In this document: in pieces, positions 37,558-46,961 of the stretch
How positions within the stretch are numbered: position 1 is the stretch's first letter
Layout of the letters: every line of letters starts with the position of its first letter
NCBI GenBank assembly: GCA_028284045.1
Contig: JANQSN010000015.1
Coordinates: forward strand, 1-62,922
Length of the DNA stretch: 62,922 nucleotides
From: Alphaproteobacteria bacterium
GTDB lineage: Bacteria; Pseudomonadota; Alphaproteobacteria; DSM-16000; Inquilinaceae
Direction: 5' to 3'
Translations under genes and position numbers: made by a program
The notes under the pieces: generated by a model
Databases searched by the model: none
What the model was told of the DNA's origin: nothing
What the model saw: the letters and a program-made list of their open reading frames with translations, nothing else

Positions 37558-37836
37558 AGGTAACGGTCCTTTAACAGTCGTTAGCGCAATGGTGACTGCG
37601 TAGAGTCGTCATTGTTCTTCTGCCACAGGGGCCTGGTTTTGCAAGGGTAAAATGCCGATAGTGTCGGCTCGAAACCAAGAATCCCGCCGCGGCCGCAAGC
37701 CTCTACGCTGATACTCGAGCGCCTTGGCCTGTTTTACGCCTAACGGTTTTGCCGTCTGTTCGAAAACCGGTCCGGTAGACCCATTTTCGAAGCAGTATCG
37801 GCCCTCGCCCTCGCCCCGACGGTCTCAAACGGATAC

Positions 37837-39660
37837 TCACGCCTCGACGCGTCGGCTGTCACGCTTGCGTTCGTGCGGGTCGAGCAGGCGCTTGCGCAGC
37901 CGGATCGACTTCGGGGTGACTTCGACCAGCTCGTCGTCGCCGATATAGGACAGCGCCTTTTCAAGCGTCATGCGCATCGGCGGGGTCAGCAGGATGTTGT
38001 CGTCCTTGCCGGCGGCGCGGATGTTGGTCAGCTTCTTGGTCTTCAGGATGTTGACCTCAAGATCCATCGGCCGGTTGTGCTCGCCGACGATCATGCCTTC
38101 ATAGACCCGCGCCCCCGGCTCCACCATCATCACGCCGCGGTCCTCCAGCCCGAACAGGGCATAGGCCACGGCGTCGCCCTGGCCGTTGGAGATCAAGACG
38201 CCGTTGCGCCGGCGTGGGATCGAGCCGCGATGCGGGGCATAACCGTGGAACACCCGGTTCAGCACGCCGGTGCCGCGGGTATCGGTCATGAACTCGTTGT
38301 GGTAGCCGATCAGGCCGCGGGTCGGCACCTGCAAGACCAGGCGCTGCTTGCCGCCGCCGGACGGGCGCATCTCCGCCAGTTCGGCGCGCCGCTCGGACAG
38401 TTTCTGGACCACCGCGCCGGCATATTCCTCGTCGACATCGACGGTGACCTCTTCGATCGGTTCCAGCCGCTCGCCGGTCTCTTCGTCCGTCTGCATCACG
38501 ACGCGCGGCCGGCTGATCGCCAGCTCGAAGCCCTCGCGCCGCATCGTCTCGATCAGGATGGCGAGCTGCAGCTCGCCCCGGCCGGCCACCTCGAAGCTGT
38601 CCTTGCTCTCCGTCTCCAGGATCCTGAGCGCGACATTGCCTTCCGCCTCGCGCATCAGCCGGTCGCGGATCACCCGGCTGGTCACCTTGTCGCCCTCGGT
38701 GCCGGCGATCGGCCCGTCATTGACCGAGAAGCGCATCGACAGCGTCGGCGGGTCGATCGGCTGCGCCGGCAAGGCGGTGTCGACCGCGGGCTCGGCCAGC
38801 GTATCGGCGACCGTGGCGCGGCTGAGGCCGGCGATGGCGACGATGTCGCCGGCGTCGGCGTGGTCGACCGGCTCCCGCTTCAGGCCGCGGAAGGCCAGGA
38901 GGCGGCTGATGCGGCCCTGCTCGATCAGGTCGCCGTCGCGCGACAGGGCCTTGATGGTCATGTTGGTGCGCGCGGTGCCGCCCTCGATCCGGCCGGTCAG
39001 CACCCGGCCGAGATAGGGATCGGCCTCCACCGTGGTCGCCAGCATGCGGAACGGGCCATCGGCGTCGATGCCGTGCGGCGGCGGCACATGGCGCACGATC
39101 AGGTCGAACAGCGGCGCCATGTCGCCGCCCGGCGCGGCCGGATCGTCGCTCGCCCAGCCCTGCTTGGCCGAGGAGAAGAGGGTCGGAAAGTCGAGCTGCC
39201 GGTCGCTGGCGCCGAGCGCAGCGAACAGGTCGAACACCTCGTCATGCACCGCGTGCGCCCGCTGGTCGGGCTTGTCGACCTTGTTGATCAGAACGATCGG
39301 GTCGAGACCGATCTTCAAGGCCTTGCCGACCACGAACTTGGTCTGCGGCATCGGACCTTCCGCCGCATCGACCAGCACGACCACGCCGTCGACCATGCCG
39401 AGAATCCGCTCGACCTCGCCGCCGAAATCGGCGTGACCGGGCGTGTCGACGATGTTGAGGCGGACATCGCCCCAGGGCACGGAGGTGCATTTGGCGAGGA
39501 TGGTGATGCCGCGCTCGCGCTCCAGCTCGTTGCTGTCCATCGCCCGCTCGGCGACCTGCTGGCCGGCGCGGAAGCTGCCGGACTGGCGCAGCAGCACGTC
39601 GATCAGCGTGGTCTTGCCGTGATCGACATGGGCGATGATCGCCAGGTTTCTGATCTGCAT
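37837..39660 (-). CDS. typA: Ribosome-associated GTPase TypA/BipA
   Basis: A 607-residue translational GTPase, exactly the family length from the ATG at 39660 ([19 protein letters not shown]). G1 is HVDHGKTT, the switch region is ERERGITI, G3 is [14 protein letters not shown] and G4 is NKVD; domains II and V and the TypA-specific C-terminus ([20 protein letters not shown]) follow. It assists ribosome assembly and stress growth. It is divergent from tamA. Confidence 0.98.
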   Translation of the reverse strand: MQIRNLAIIAHVDHGKTTLIDVLLRQSGSFRAGQQVAERAMDSNELERERGITILAKCTSVPWGDVRLNIVDTPGHADFGGEVERILGMVDGVVVLVDAAEGPMPQTKFVVGKALKIGLDPIVLINKVDKPDQRAHAVHDEVFDLFAALGASDRQLDFPTLFSSAKQGWASDDPAAPGGDMAPLFDLIVRHVPPPHGIDADGPFRMLATTVEADPYLGRVLTGRIEGGTARTNMTIKALSRDGDLIEQGRISRLLAFRGLKREPVDHADAGDIVAIAGLSRATVADTLAEPAVDTALPAQPIDPPTLSMRFSVNDGPIAGTEGDKVTSRVIRDRLMREAEGNVALRILETESKDSFEVAGRGELQLAILIETMRREGFELAISRPRVVMQTDEETGERLEPIEEVTVDVDEEYAGAVVQKLSERRAELAEMRPSGGGKQRLVLQVPTRGLIGYHNEFMTDTRGTGVLNRVFHGYAPHRGSIPRRRNGVLISNGQGDAVAYALFGLEDRGVMMVEPGARVYEGMIVGEHNRPMDLEVNILKTKKLTNIRAAGKDDNILLTPPMRMTLEKALSYIGDDELVEVTPKSIRLRKRLLDPHERKRDSRRVEA

Positions 39661-39851
39661 GGCGCGACGGGTCCGGTTTGGCGGTGGGGGGCGGCGGGCG
39701 CGCGCTTCGTATACCCGACACCGGCGGCGACTAGAAGGCGGGGCGGCGGGCGGCACGGCCAGAGCCTTTCGGTCTCGGTCCTCCATGCCTATGGTCGAGG
39801 GCGCGAGATACCCGTAAGACGGGCGGAGCGGAGCGGGAGCGACTGAGGCGC

Positions 39852-41834
39852 GTGCCAGCAGCCAGGCAGAAGACGGGCGCGCGCAGTGCGTGGCGGATGG
39901 CAACCGCCCTGCTGCTGGCCCTGGTTGCCATCGCCGGACCGCCGCCCGCCCTGGCTGAGGATCCCGCGGCGGACGCGCCGCCGACCGATGCCGGCGACCC
40001 GCCGGGCGAATCGGGCGACGGCGAGAACGGCGAGGACGACGATGCGCCGCCGCCGCCCGGCATCGCCTATCTCACCGAGATCACGGCGGTCGACGACCCC
40101 GCCCTGGCCGCGGCGTTGGACGGCAGCAGCAATCTGAAACGGCTGCAGGATGACGAGGCGCGGCCCGGCGCGGCCGGCCTGGTCCGCCGCGCGCAGGAGG
40201 ATATCGCGCGGCTTACCCGTGCGCTCAGGGCCTATGGCTACTACGCCGGCACCGTCGACGCGACGATCGACGGCCGCCCGGCCGACGACGACGGCCTGAT
40301 CGCCGATCTGGAACCGCTGGTCGGCGGCGAGGATGCGGTGGCGGTGGCGCTGACGGTGGAGACCGGGCCGCTCTACACCTTCGGCTCGGTGGAGCGGGTG
40401 TCGGCGGTGGAGGGCGCGGCCCTGCCGCCGGCCGCGTTGGACGCGGAGATCGCGGCGGTGGCGGGCGCGCCGGCGCTGGCCGCCGCGGTCCTGGACGGCG
40501 AGCGCGCCATCGTCCGCGGCCTGCGCCGCGCCGGCTATCCCTTCGCTGCGGTGTCCGGCCGGCGTGCGGTGGTCGACCACGCTTCGCGCGAGATGGCGGT
40601 GACCTACCAGGTGACGGCCGGCCCGCCGGCGGTGTTCGGCCCGGTGACCATCGAGGGGTTGGAGCAGGTGGAGGAGCCGTTCCTGCGGGGCCGGGTGGGC
40701 ATCGAGCCGGGCGAGCCGTATCGGCCGGCGCCGCTGAGCCGGTTGCGCGATGACTTCGTCGCGCTCGGCGTGTTCACCTCCGTCCGGGTCGACGAGGCCG
40801 AAGCGCTGACGCCGGACGGCCGCTTGCCGGTGACGGTGACGGTGGTCGAGCGGCCGCGTCGGTTCATCGGGTTCGGCGCGGACTTCGCGACGTCGGAGGG
40901 GTTCGGCGCGCGCGTCTTCTGGGGCCATCGCAATCTGTTCGGCGAGGCGGAGCGCCTGCGCATCGAAGGCGAGGTCGGCCGCATCGCGGAGAACGACCTG
41001 GCGGATGTCGATTTCGGCCTCAACCTGACCTTCGAGAAGCCGGATTTCCTGAGCCGCGATCAGACGCTCACCGCCCGCATCGAGGTGGGGCGGGAGAACC
41101 CCGACGCGTTCCGCCGCCAGGCGATCGAGGGCGAGATCGGGATCGAGCGGCCGTTGACGGCGGATCTCCGGCTGTCGGTCGGCCTGCGCGCCGAACTGAG
41201 CGAGCTGGAGGATGCCGACGGGGAGGCGGACGCCGATCAGGTGGTGCTGGTCAGCGTGCCGGCGGCGCTGATCTACGACACCACCGACGACCTGCTCGAC
41301 CCGACCGAGGGCGTGCGGGCGCGCCTGACGCTGGAGCCGTTCACCGGGGATGCCACCTTCCTGCGCACCCGGCTTGCGGCGTCGAGCTATGTCGACCTCT
41401 TGGGCGACGGCGATCTGGTGTTGGCGGCGCGGGCCGCCGTCGGCTCGATCACCGGGGCCGATCGCGACGACGTGCCGGAGAATCGGCGCTTCTTCGCCGG
41501 CGGCGGCGGGTCGGTGCGCGGCTTCTCCTTCCAGGGGATCGGGCCGCGCGCCGGCGACGGCGATCCGCTGGGTGGTGCCAGCCTGCTGGAGGCGGGGTTC
41601 GAGGCGCGCATCAAGATCACCGACGAGATCGGCATCGTGCCCTTCGTCGAGGGCGGTGCCGTCTATGACAGCGCGTTTCCGGATTTCTCAGAGGACTTCC
41701 AGGTCGGTGCCGGACTGGGCCTGCGCTACTACACCGATTTCGGCCCCTTGCGGGTCGATGTCGGTGTGCCGGTGATCCGCGGCGACGAGGACGATGACTT
41801 CCAGTTCTACGTCAGCATCGGCCAGGCGTTCTGA
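39852..41834 (+). CDS. tamA: TamA-type outer membrane assembly protein (BamA/Omp85 family)
   Basis: A 660-residue Omp85 protein that starts at a GTG. Its signal peptide is residues about 16-36 (LLLALVAIAGPPPALAED) followed by an acidic Pro-rich linker, three POTRA-like domains (about 70-345; for example TGPLYTFGSVERV and AGPPAVFGPVTIEGLEQVEE), and the 16-strand barrel with the lock motif VRGFSFQGIGPR and the C-terminal FYVSIGQAF ending in Phe. TamA works with the inner-membrane partner TamB, usually the next gene, but here a histidine kinase follows instead. Confidence 0.92.
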   Translation: MPAARQKTGARSAWRMATALLLALVAIAGPPPALAEDPAADAPPTDAGDPPGESGDGENGEDDDAPPPPGIAYLTEITAVDDPALAAALDGSSNLKRLQDDEARPGAAGLVRRAQEDIARLTRALRAYGYYAGTVDATIDGRPADDDGLIADLEPLVGGEDAVAVALTVETGPLYTFGSVERVSAVEGAALPPAALDAEIAAVAGAPALAAAVLDGERAIVRGLRRAGYPFAAVSGRRAVVDHASREMAVTYQVTAGPPAVFGPVTIEGLEQVEEPFLRGRVGIEPGEPYRPAPLSRLRDDFVALGVFTSVRVDEAEALTPDGRLPVTVTVVERPRRFIGFGADFATSEGFGARVFWGHRNLFGEAERLRIEGEVGRIAENDLADVDFGLNLTFEKPDFLSRDQTLTARIEVGRENPDAFRRQAIEGEIGIERPLTADLRLSVGLRAELSELEDADGEADADQVVLVSVPAALIYDTTDDLLDPTEGVRARLTLEPFTGDATFLRTRLAASSYVDLLGDGDLVLAARAAVGSITGADRDDVPENRRFFAGGGGSVRGFSFQGIGPRAGDGDPLGGASLLEAGFEARIKITDEIGIVPFVEGGAVYDSAFPDFSEDFQVGAGLGLRYYTDFGPLRVDVGVPVIRGDEDDDFQFYVSIGQAF

Positions 41835-42056
41835 CGATTTCCCTGGTCGCTTCGCCCGCCGGCAGGCTGCGGCATCAGCGCGCGGGCGCGGCATCGCGTT
41901 GACAAGGGTCTGTTGTATTAATCAGTATATTACCTACACCGTTCTTGTGCAATTTTAATTGGTTAGCAAGTGCGGCAAGGGACAGAGGAAGAACAGAGCC
42001 CCCACTGTAATTCCACCGGCGCATGTTCTAGAATTGAGGATCGGAGATCACTACGC

Positions 42057-43994
42057 ATGATCCGATCAATGCTCACGAGGCTGCAGCTTCGACAAGGGGC
42101 GATAGGCCTTTTCATACTGCTTTCGACGCTGGGCATTACCACCGTTGGTCGGGCCCAGGCCGATGACGTTCTTCTGCAATTGAGATGGGATCATCAATTT
42201 CAATTTGCTGGGTATTACGCCGCTTTATGGGAGGGCTACTATGAAGAGGCCGGCCTGACCGTCGAGATTCGGTCCGCGTTGACCCATGACGGCCGGATCC
42301 TCAGCACCACGGCGGAGGTTGCGGCAGGCCGGGCCGATTTCGGGATCGGCAGCACGGATATCCTGATGGCCGCCGATCGCGGCCGCGATCTCCGCATCCT
42401 CGCCTCCATCTTCCAGCAGAGCGGGGTTGCCCTGGTGAGCCGCGAGGACCGGCGCATCGAGGGCCTGTCGGACGTCACCGCAATGCGGGTGGCGCGGATC
42501 CGCAACGACATGACGGATCTGGAACTCCAGGCGATGCTGCTGGCGGAGGGCATCGACCCCGACCTGGTCGAAGAGTATCCGAGCGATTCCAGCTTCGCCA
42601 ATGTCCTGACCGGGGAGGTCGACCTCGCCGTCTCCTACGCCTGGACCTCACAATGGGCGGCCCGGCAATACGGCGTGAGGTTCGCCGAGATCCGGCCCTC
42701 GGCCTATGGTGTCGATTTCTACGGCGACAGCCTGTTCACCAGCCAGGACGTCATCGACCGTGATCCGGAGCTGGTGGACCGCTTCACCCGCGCGTCCATC
42801 CGCGGCTGGGTGCACGCGCTGGAACATCCCGAAGAGATGGCGACGCGGATCGCGGCGGAGCTGGAGCGCCGCGCGCCGATCGCCGGCGATCTCCGGGATT
42901 TCAACCTGTTCCAGGCGGACATGGTGGCCAACGCCACCTATTACCCGCTGGTGCGCGTCGGCCACATCAATCCCGGACGCTGGGCGACCAGCTACGAGCA
43001 TCTGGAGAATCTCGGGATGGTGGCGGGCGAGCTGGACGTGGCGTCGATGATCTTCGACCCCAGCGAATACCAGGTCGCCCAAGTGCGCCAGATCGCCACC
43101 GTCTTGACCGCCATCCTGGTCGGCATGTCGGTGTTCGCGGTGATTTCGCTCCTATGGGTCGCCACCCTGCGCCGCGCGGTGGCCGGGCGCACGCGCGAGC
43201 TGCGCCAAGCCAAGGAGCGCGCGGAGTTCGCCAATGCGGTGAAGTCCGAGTTCCTCGGCAATGTCAGTCACGAGCTGCGCACGCCGCTGAACGCCATTCT
43301 CGGCTTCTCGGAGTTCCTGTCGCAGCAGATCGCCGGCCCGCTGGGCAATGCCCGCTATCTGGAGTACGCCAACGACATCCACCGCAGCGGCAGCCATCTG
43401 TTGCAGCTGGTCAACGACCTGTTGGACCTGCAGCGCATCGAGACCGGGCATTTCAAGCTCGACGACGATGCGGTGGAACTGCCCGTCGCCATCGACTTCG
43501 TGGTCGACATGCAGACCCGGGCAGCCGAGGCGCGGGGCGTCGCCCTCAAGGCGGAGATCGACCCGATCCTGTCCTTCGTCACCCTCGACGAGCGGGCGAC
43601 GCGGCAGATCCTGCTGAACATCGTCTCCAACGCGGTGAAGTATACGCCGCGTGGCGGCGAGGTCGTGCTGACCGCGCGGCGCCAGGACGGCAAGCTGTTG
43701 ATCACCGTCGCCGACACCGGCGTCGGTATCCCGAAGGCCAAGATCGCCGGACTGTTGGAGCCGTTCACGCGGGGCGAGGACAAGTTCACCCGCTCCATGG
43801 AGGGCAGCGGGCTCGGCCTGCCGATCGCGCGTCTTCTGACGGAGGCGCAGGGCGGCTCCCTGCAGCTCGACAGCACGCTCGGCGAGGGAACGACGGTCAC
43901 CATCCGCCTGCCCCTACGCCTGCCCGACCCGGACACGATCGGCGGACCGTCGGCGCGGCTGATCCCGGCGGACGGCGTCGGGCAGCGGACCTAG
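42057..43994 (+). CDS. Sensor histidine kinase with periplasmic NMT1/THI5-type binding domain
   Basis: A 645-residue fusion. The signal/TM1 helix is about residues 15-35; a full NMT1-like substrate-binding domain (about 38-330) starts [22 protein letters not shown]2 is about 345-370; the kinase core has an H-box [20 protein letters not shown] (His near 405), N-box [25 protein letters not shown] and [11 protein letters not shown]. It has no receiver, and no response regulator lies nearby. The binding domain resembles the ABC binding protein at 46962 in the pyrimidine operon, suggesting a related ligand. The TAG stop starts a double-hairpin repeat. Confidence 0.93.
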   Translation: MIRSMLTRLQLRQGAIGLFILLSTLGITTVGRAQADDVLLQLRWDHQFQFAGYYAALWEGYYEEAGLTVEIRSALTHDGRILSTTAEVAAGRADFGIGSTDILMAADRGRDLRILASIFQQSGVALVSREDRRIEGLSDVTAMRVARIRNDMTDLELQAMLLAEGIDPDLVEEYPSDSSFANVLTGEVDLAVSYAWTSQWAARQYGVRFAEIRPSAYGVDFYGDSLFTSQDVIDRDPELVDRFTRASIRGWVHALEHPEEMATRIAAELERRAPIAGDLRDFNLFQADMVANATYYPLVRVGHINPGRWATSYEHLENLGMVAGELDVASMIFDPSEYQVAQVRQIATVLTAILVGMSVFAVISLLWVATLRRAVAGRTRELRQAKERAEFANAVKSEFLGNVSHELRTPLNAILGFSEFLSQQIAGPLGNARYLEYANDIHRSGSHLLQLVNDLLDLQRIETGHFKLDDDAVELPVAIDFVVDMQTRAAEARGVALKAEIDPILSFVTLDERATRQILLNIVSNAVKYTPRGGEVVLTARRQDGKLLITVADTGVGIPKAKIAGLLEPFTRGEDKFTRSMEGSGLGLPIARLLTEAQGGSLQLDSTLGEGTTVTIRLPLRLPDPDTIGGPSARLIPADGVGQRT

Positions 43995-44133
43995 AGCGCG
44001 GTCGGGTTAGGTGGAAACAGACCTGTTTCTACCTAACCCGTGAATCGCGCTCTGATGATGGATGAGAGCAGGATTCACGTCTTGGCTGGTATCGCCCGTG
44101 GGCGATTCCAGCCAAGACGATCCTGCTCTCTAG
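43992..44133. repeat. TAG-bounded double-hairpin element
   Basis: The element begins with TAGAGCGCG, whose TAG is the stop codon of the kinase gene, and ends with CTCTCTAG. Hairpin 1 (43993-44053): AGAGCGCG pairs with CGCGCTCT and a 17-bp inner stem of GGGTTAGGT-g-GAAACAG has one wobble pair. Hairpin 2 (44065-44129): AGAGCAGGAT pairs with ATCCTGCTCT, and GTCTTGGCTGG and ATCGCCC pair inside it. The architecture matches the element at 25720-25844, but the sequence differs. Confidence 0.8.
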
Positions 44134-44260
44134 GGCGCGCGGCGCCTGCGGTCTCGCCGCGCTGGCAAGGGGTGGGGTTGCGCGTGTACCTTCCGCGGGC
44201 AAGGCGCCCCGGCGGTCCCGGGGCGCGCCCGCTCCCGGCACGCATCCCGAGGAAGCCCCG

Positions 44261-45034
44261 ATGCACCCGCAGCACCCCCTGGCCGACCGCAAGGGTCTGG
44301 TCGTCGGCATCGCCAACGACAGCAGCGTCGCCTGGGGATGCGCCCAGGCCTATCGCGAGCGCGGCGCCGAACTCGCCATCACCTATCTGAACGAGAAGTC
44401 CGAGCGCTTCGTCCGCCCGCTGGCTGAGGCGGTGGAGGCGCCGATCCTCATGCCGCTCGACGTCCGCCAGCCCGGCCAGATGGAGGCGGTGTTCGAGCGC
44501 ATCGAGCAGACCTGGGGCCGGCTCGACTTCCTGTTGCACTCGATCGCCTTTGCGCCGGGCGACGACCTGCATGGCCGGGTCGCGGACTGCTCGCTGGCGG
44601 GGTTCCAGCTCGCCATGGACGTCTCCTGCCATTCCTTCATCCGCATGGCGCGGCTGGCCGAGCCCCTGATGAAGAACGGCGGCTGCCTGACCACCATGAC
44701 CTATATCGGCAGCCAGCGGGTCGTACCGAACTACAACATGATGGGGCCGGTGAAGGCGGCGCTGGAAAGCGTCGTGCGCTATCTGGCGGCGGAGCTGGGC
44801 CATCAGGGCATCCGCGTGCACGCCGTCTCGCCGGGGCCGATCCAGACCCGCGCGGCCTCCGGCATCGCCCAGTTCGACCACCTGATGAAGGATGTCTTGC
44901 AGCGCGCCCCGGTGACCCGCCCGGTGACCATCGAGGAGGTCGGCACGGCGACCGCCGCGCTCGCCTACGACGCGGCGGCCAGCATCACCGGCAGCATCGT
45001 CTACGTCGATTCCGGCTTCAACGTGATGGCGTAG
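44261..45034 (+). CDS. fabI: Enoyl-[acyl-carrier-protein] reductase
   Basis: The 257-residue NADH-dependent reductase that completes each round of fatty-acid elongation; the target of triclosan in relatives. NAD-binding GIANDSSVAWGCAQAYRERG is at the N-terminus, and the FabI signature NYNMMGPVKAALES gives the catalytic Tyr and Lys with the six-residue spacing typical of enoyl reductases. LDFLLHSIAFAP and SPGPIQTRAASGI are also family marks. Many alphaproteobacteria have two FabI paralogues; only one is in this window. Confidence 0.96.
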   Translation: MHPQHPLADRKGLVVGIANDSSVAWGCAQAYRERGAELAITYLNEKSERFVRPLAEAVEAPILMPLDVRQPGQMEAVFERIEQTWGRLDFLLHSIAFAPGDDLHGRVADCSLAGFQLAMDVSCHSFIRMARLAEPLMKNGGCLTTMTYIGSQRVVPNYNMMGPVKAALESVVRYLAAELGHQGIRVHAVSPGPIQTRAASGIAQFDHLMKDVLQRAPVTRPVTIEEVGTATAALAYDAAASITGSIVYVDSGFNVMA

Positions 45035-45060
45035 CCGGTTGCCGAAAAACACCTTCCCAA

Positions 45061-45131
45061 CGTCGTTCCCGCGCAGGCGGGAACCTCCAACCGATTGAGC
45101 CGAAAAGATTCCCGCCTGCGCGGGAATGACG
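45061..45131. repeat. Long palindromic repeat (ATTCCCGC family)
   Basis: The arms CGTCGTTCCCGCGCAGG (45061-45083 in full) and the complement ending CGGGAATGACG (45109-45131) form a 23-bp stem with one wobble; the centre contains CCTCCAACCGATTG. A second copy is at 52413-52485. It lies between the convergent fabI and hydA genes. Confidence 0.8.
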
Positions 45132-45185
45132 TTCAAGGTTGGACCTGGTGCTTCCTCAGGGGTCTGCTGCAAAGCCCGACGCCCA

Positions 45186-46643
45186 TCACACCCCGTGCGG
45201 CATGTTGGCCGGGTCGCGGATCACGGCGCGGGGGGCGGTGATCTCCTTCCAGGTGGATAGCGCTCGGTTGACCGCCGGGAAGGGCTCGCGGCGCACGAAT
45301 TCGCCATGGCCGATCCGGGCGTCGATCTCGCCTTCCGTCACCGAGACCCGGCCTCGGGTCAGCGTGAAGCGCGGCAGGCCGGTGACCTCGATGCCCTCGA
45401 AGACGTTGTAGTCGATGACCGAGGCCTGGGCGTCCGCCGCGATGGTCTTCGACCGGGCGGGGTCCCACACCACGATGTCGGCATCCGCTCCTTCCAGGAT
45501 CGCCCCCTTGCGCGGATAGACGTTGAGGATCTTGGCGATGTTGGTGGAGGTGACGGCGACGAACTCGTTCGGCGTCAGCCGGCCGGTGCGCACCCCGCGC
45601 GTCCACAAGACCGGCATCCGGTCCTCCAGCCCGCCGGTGCCGTTGGGGATCTTGGTGAAGTCGCCGAGGCCGACGCGCTTCTGCTCGGTGGTGAAGGCAC
45701 AGTGGTCGGTCGCCACCACTTGCAGGCTGCCCGCCGCCAGGCCCGCCCACAGGCTGTCCTGGTGGTCCTGGGAGCGGAAGGGCGGCGACATCACCCGCCG
45801 CGCGGCATAGTCCCAGCTCTCATGGCTGTACTCGCCCTCGTCCAGCACGAGGTGCTGGATCAGGGGCTCGCCGAACACCCGCATGCCCTTCTGGCGGGCC
45901 CGGCGGATCGCCTCATGCGCCTGCTCGCAGGAGACATGCACGATGTAGAGCGGCACGCCGCAGGTGTCGGCGATCATGATCGCCCGGTTGGCGGCCTCGC
46001 CCTCCACCTCCGGCGGGCGGGAATAGGCGTGCGCCTCGGGTCCCGTGTTGCCCTCCCCCATCAGCTTGGCCTGCAAGGCGGCGACGACGTCGCCGTTCTC
46101 CGCATGCACCAGCGGCATGGCGCCCAAGGCCGCGCAGCGCTGGAAGGACGCGAACAGCTCGTCGTCGTCCACCATGAGCGCGCCCTTGTAGGCCATGAAG
46201 TGCTTGAAGGTGTTGATGCCGGTATCGACCACCTGGGCCATCTCGTCGAACACCTGCTCCGCCCACCAGGTGATCGCCATGTGGAAGGAATAGTCGCAGG
46301 CCGCCTTGGTCGACTTGTTGTCCCACATCTGCAGGGCCTGCAGCAGCGACTGGCCCGGCGAGGGCAGGCAGAAATCGACCAGCATGGTCGTGCCGCCGGA
46401 CAGGGCGGCGGCCGTGCCGCTCTCGAAATCGTCGGCGGAGTAGGTGCCCATGAAGGGCATTTCCAGATGGGTATGCGGGTCGATGCCGCCCGGCATCACA
46501 TAGCAGCCGGTGGCGTCCAGCACCGTATCGCCGGCGAGACCGGGGGCGATGCGGGTGATCCGGCCGCCCTCGATCAGCACATCGGCCGCATAGCTGCGGT
46601 CGGCGGTGACGATGGTGCCGTCTTTGATCACGGTCGTTGCCAT
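45186..46643 (-). CDS. hydA: Dihydropyrimidinase (D-hydantoinase)
   Basis: A binuclear-zinc amidohydrolase of 485 residues from the ATG at 46643 (MATTVIKDGTIVTADRSY). It opens dihydrouracil or dihydrothymine to the N-carbamoyl beta-amino acid. Ligands visible: HTHLEMPF, the carboxylatable lysine in HFMAYKGALMVDD, LVHAENGD, YIVHVSCEQAHE and VVATDHCAF. It is the last gene of the pyrimidine operon, after a 318-bp gap filled with repeats, so an independent promoter is possible. Confidence 0.96.
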   Translation of the reverse strand: MATTVIKDGTIVTADRSYAADVLIEGGRITRIAPGLAGDTVLDATGCYVMPGGIDPHTHLEMPFMGTYSADDFESGTAAALSGGTTMLVDFCLPSPGQSLLQALQMWDNKSTKAACDYSFHMAITWWAEQVFDEMAQVVDTGINTFKHFMAYKGALMVDDDELFASFQRCAALGAMPLVHAENGDVVAALQAKLMGEGNTGPEAHAYSRPPEVEGEAANRAIMIADTCGVPLYIVHVSCEQAHEAIRRARQKGMRVFGEPLIQHLVLDEGEYSHESWDYAARRVMSPPFRSQDHQDSLWAGLAAGSLQVVATDHCAFTTEQKRVGLGDFTKIPNGTGGLEDRMPVLWTRGVRTGRLTPNEFVAVTSTNIAKILNVYPRKGAILEGADADIVVWDPARSKTIAADAQASVIDYNVFEGIEVTGLPRFTLTRGRVSVTEGEIDARIGHGEFVRREPFPAVNRALSTWKEITAPRAVIRDPANMPHGV

Positions 46644-46694
46644 GACGCCTCTCCTTGGCAGGGTTCCCAGGTGGTGCCGGGCGGCAGGGCCGGC

Positions 46695-46797
46695 TAGAGC
46701 GGTCGGGCTGACCAAGATCAGCCCGACCGCTCTATCATCTTGTTCTAACGCATTTTCCGAGTCGCCGGGTGGCTTCACCCGGCTTGAAAACGCTCTA
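46695..46797. repeat. TAGAGCG...CGCTCTA repeat with two hairpins
   Basis: A 103-bp element with inverted ends TAGAGCG and CGCTCTA. Hairpin 1 (46695-46734) is a perfect 17-bp stem, TAGAGCGGTCGGGCTGA with its complement, around CCAAGA. Hairpin 2 is GCCGGGTG-gctt-CACCCGGC (46764-46783). Related copies: 56133-56233 (reverse orientation) and a degenerate one at 4500-4570. Confidence 0.82.
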
Positions 46798-46814
46798 TCG
46801 CAGTCCCTTTGCAG

Positions 46815-46939
46815 CCCTCCCCCTCGATGGGGGAGGGAAGGGAGGGGGTGATCCGAGCCGAGGATCGAGGCGGATGAACGGACATCCGATCGACGGCGCC
46901 ATCACCCCCACCCGAACCCTCCCCCATCAAGGGGGAGGG
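46815..46939. repeat. Composite palindromic repeat, second copy
   Basis: The left hairpin 46815-46837 is followed by GGGAGGGGGTGAT; the right side begins ATCACCCCCACCC (46901-46913) and ends in the hairpin 46917-46939. This has the same mirror arrangement as at 4272-4460. It lies directly beside the preceding repeat, between the binding-protein and hydA genes. Confidence 0.8.
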
Positions 46940-46961
46940 ACTCCCAGATGTCCACGGGGAC

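Noticed and set aside
41899..41931. TTGACA...TATATT as the promoter of the NMT1-sensor kinase
   Set aside because: The two hexamers are 21 bp apart, too far for a standard sigma-70 promoter; the AT-rich gap probably contains the promoter but I cannot place it.
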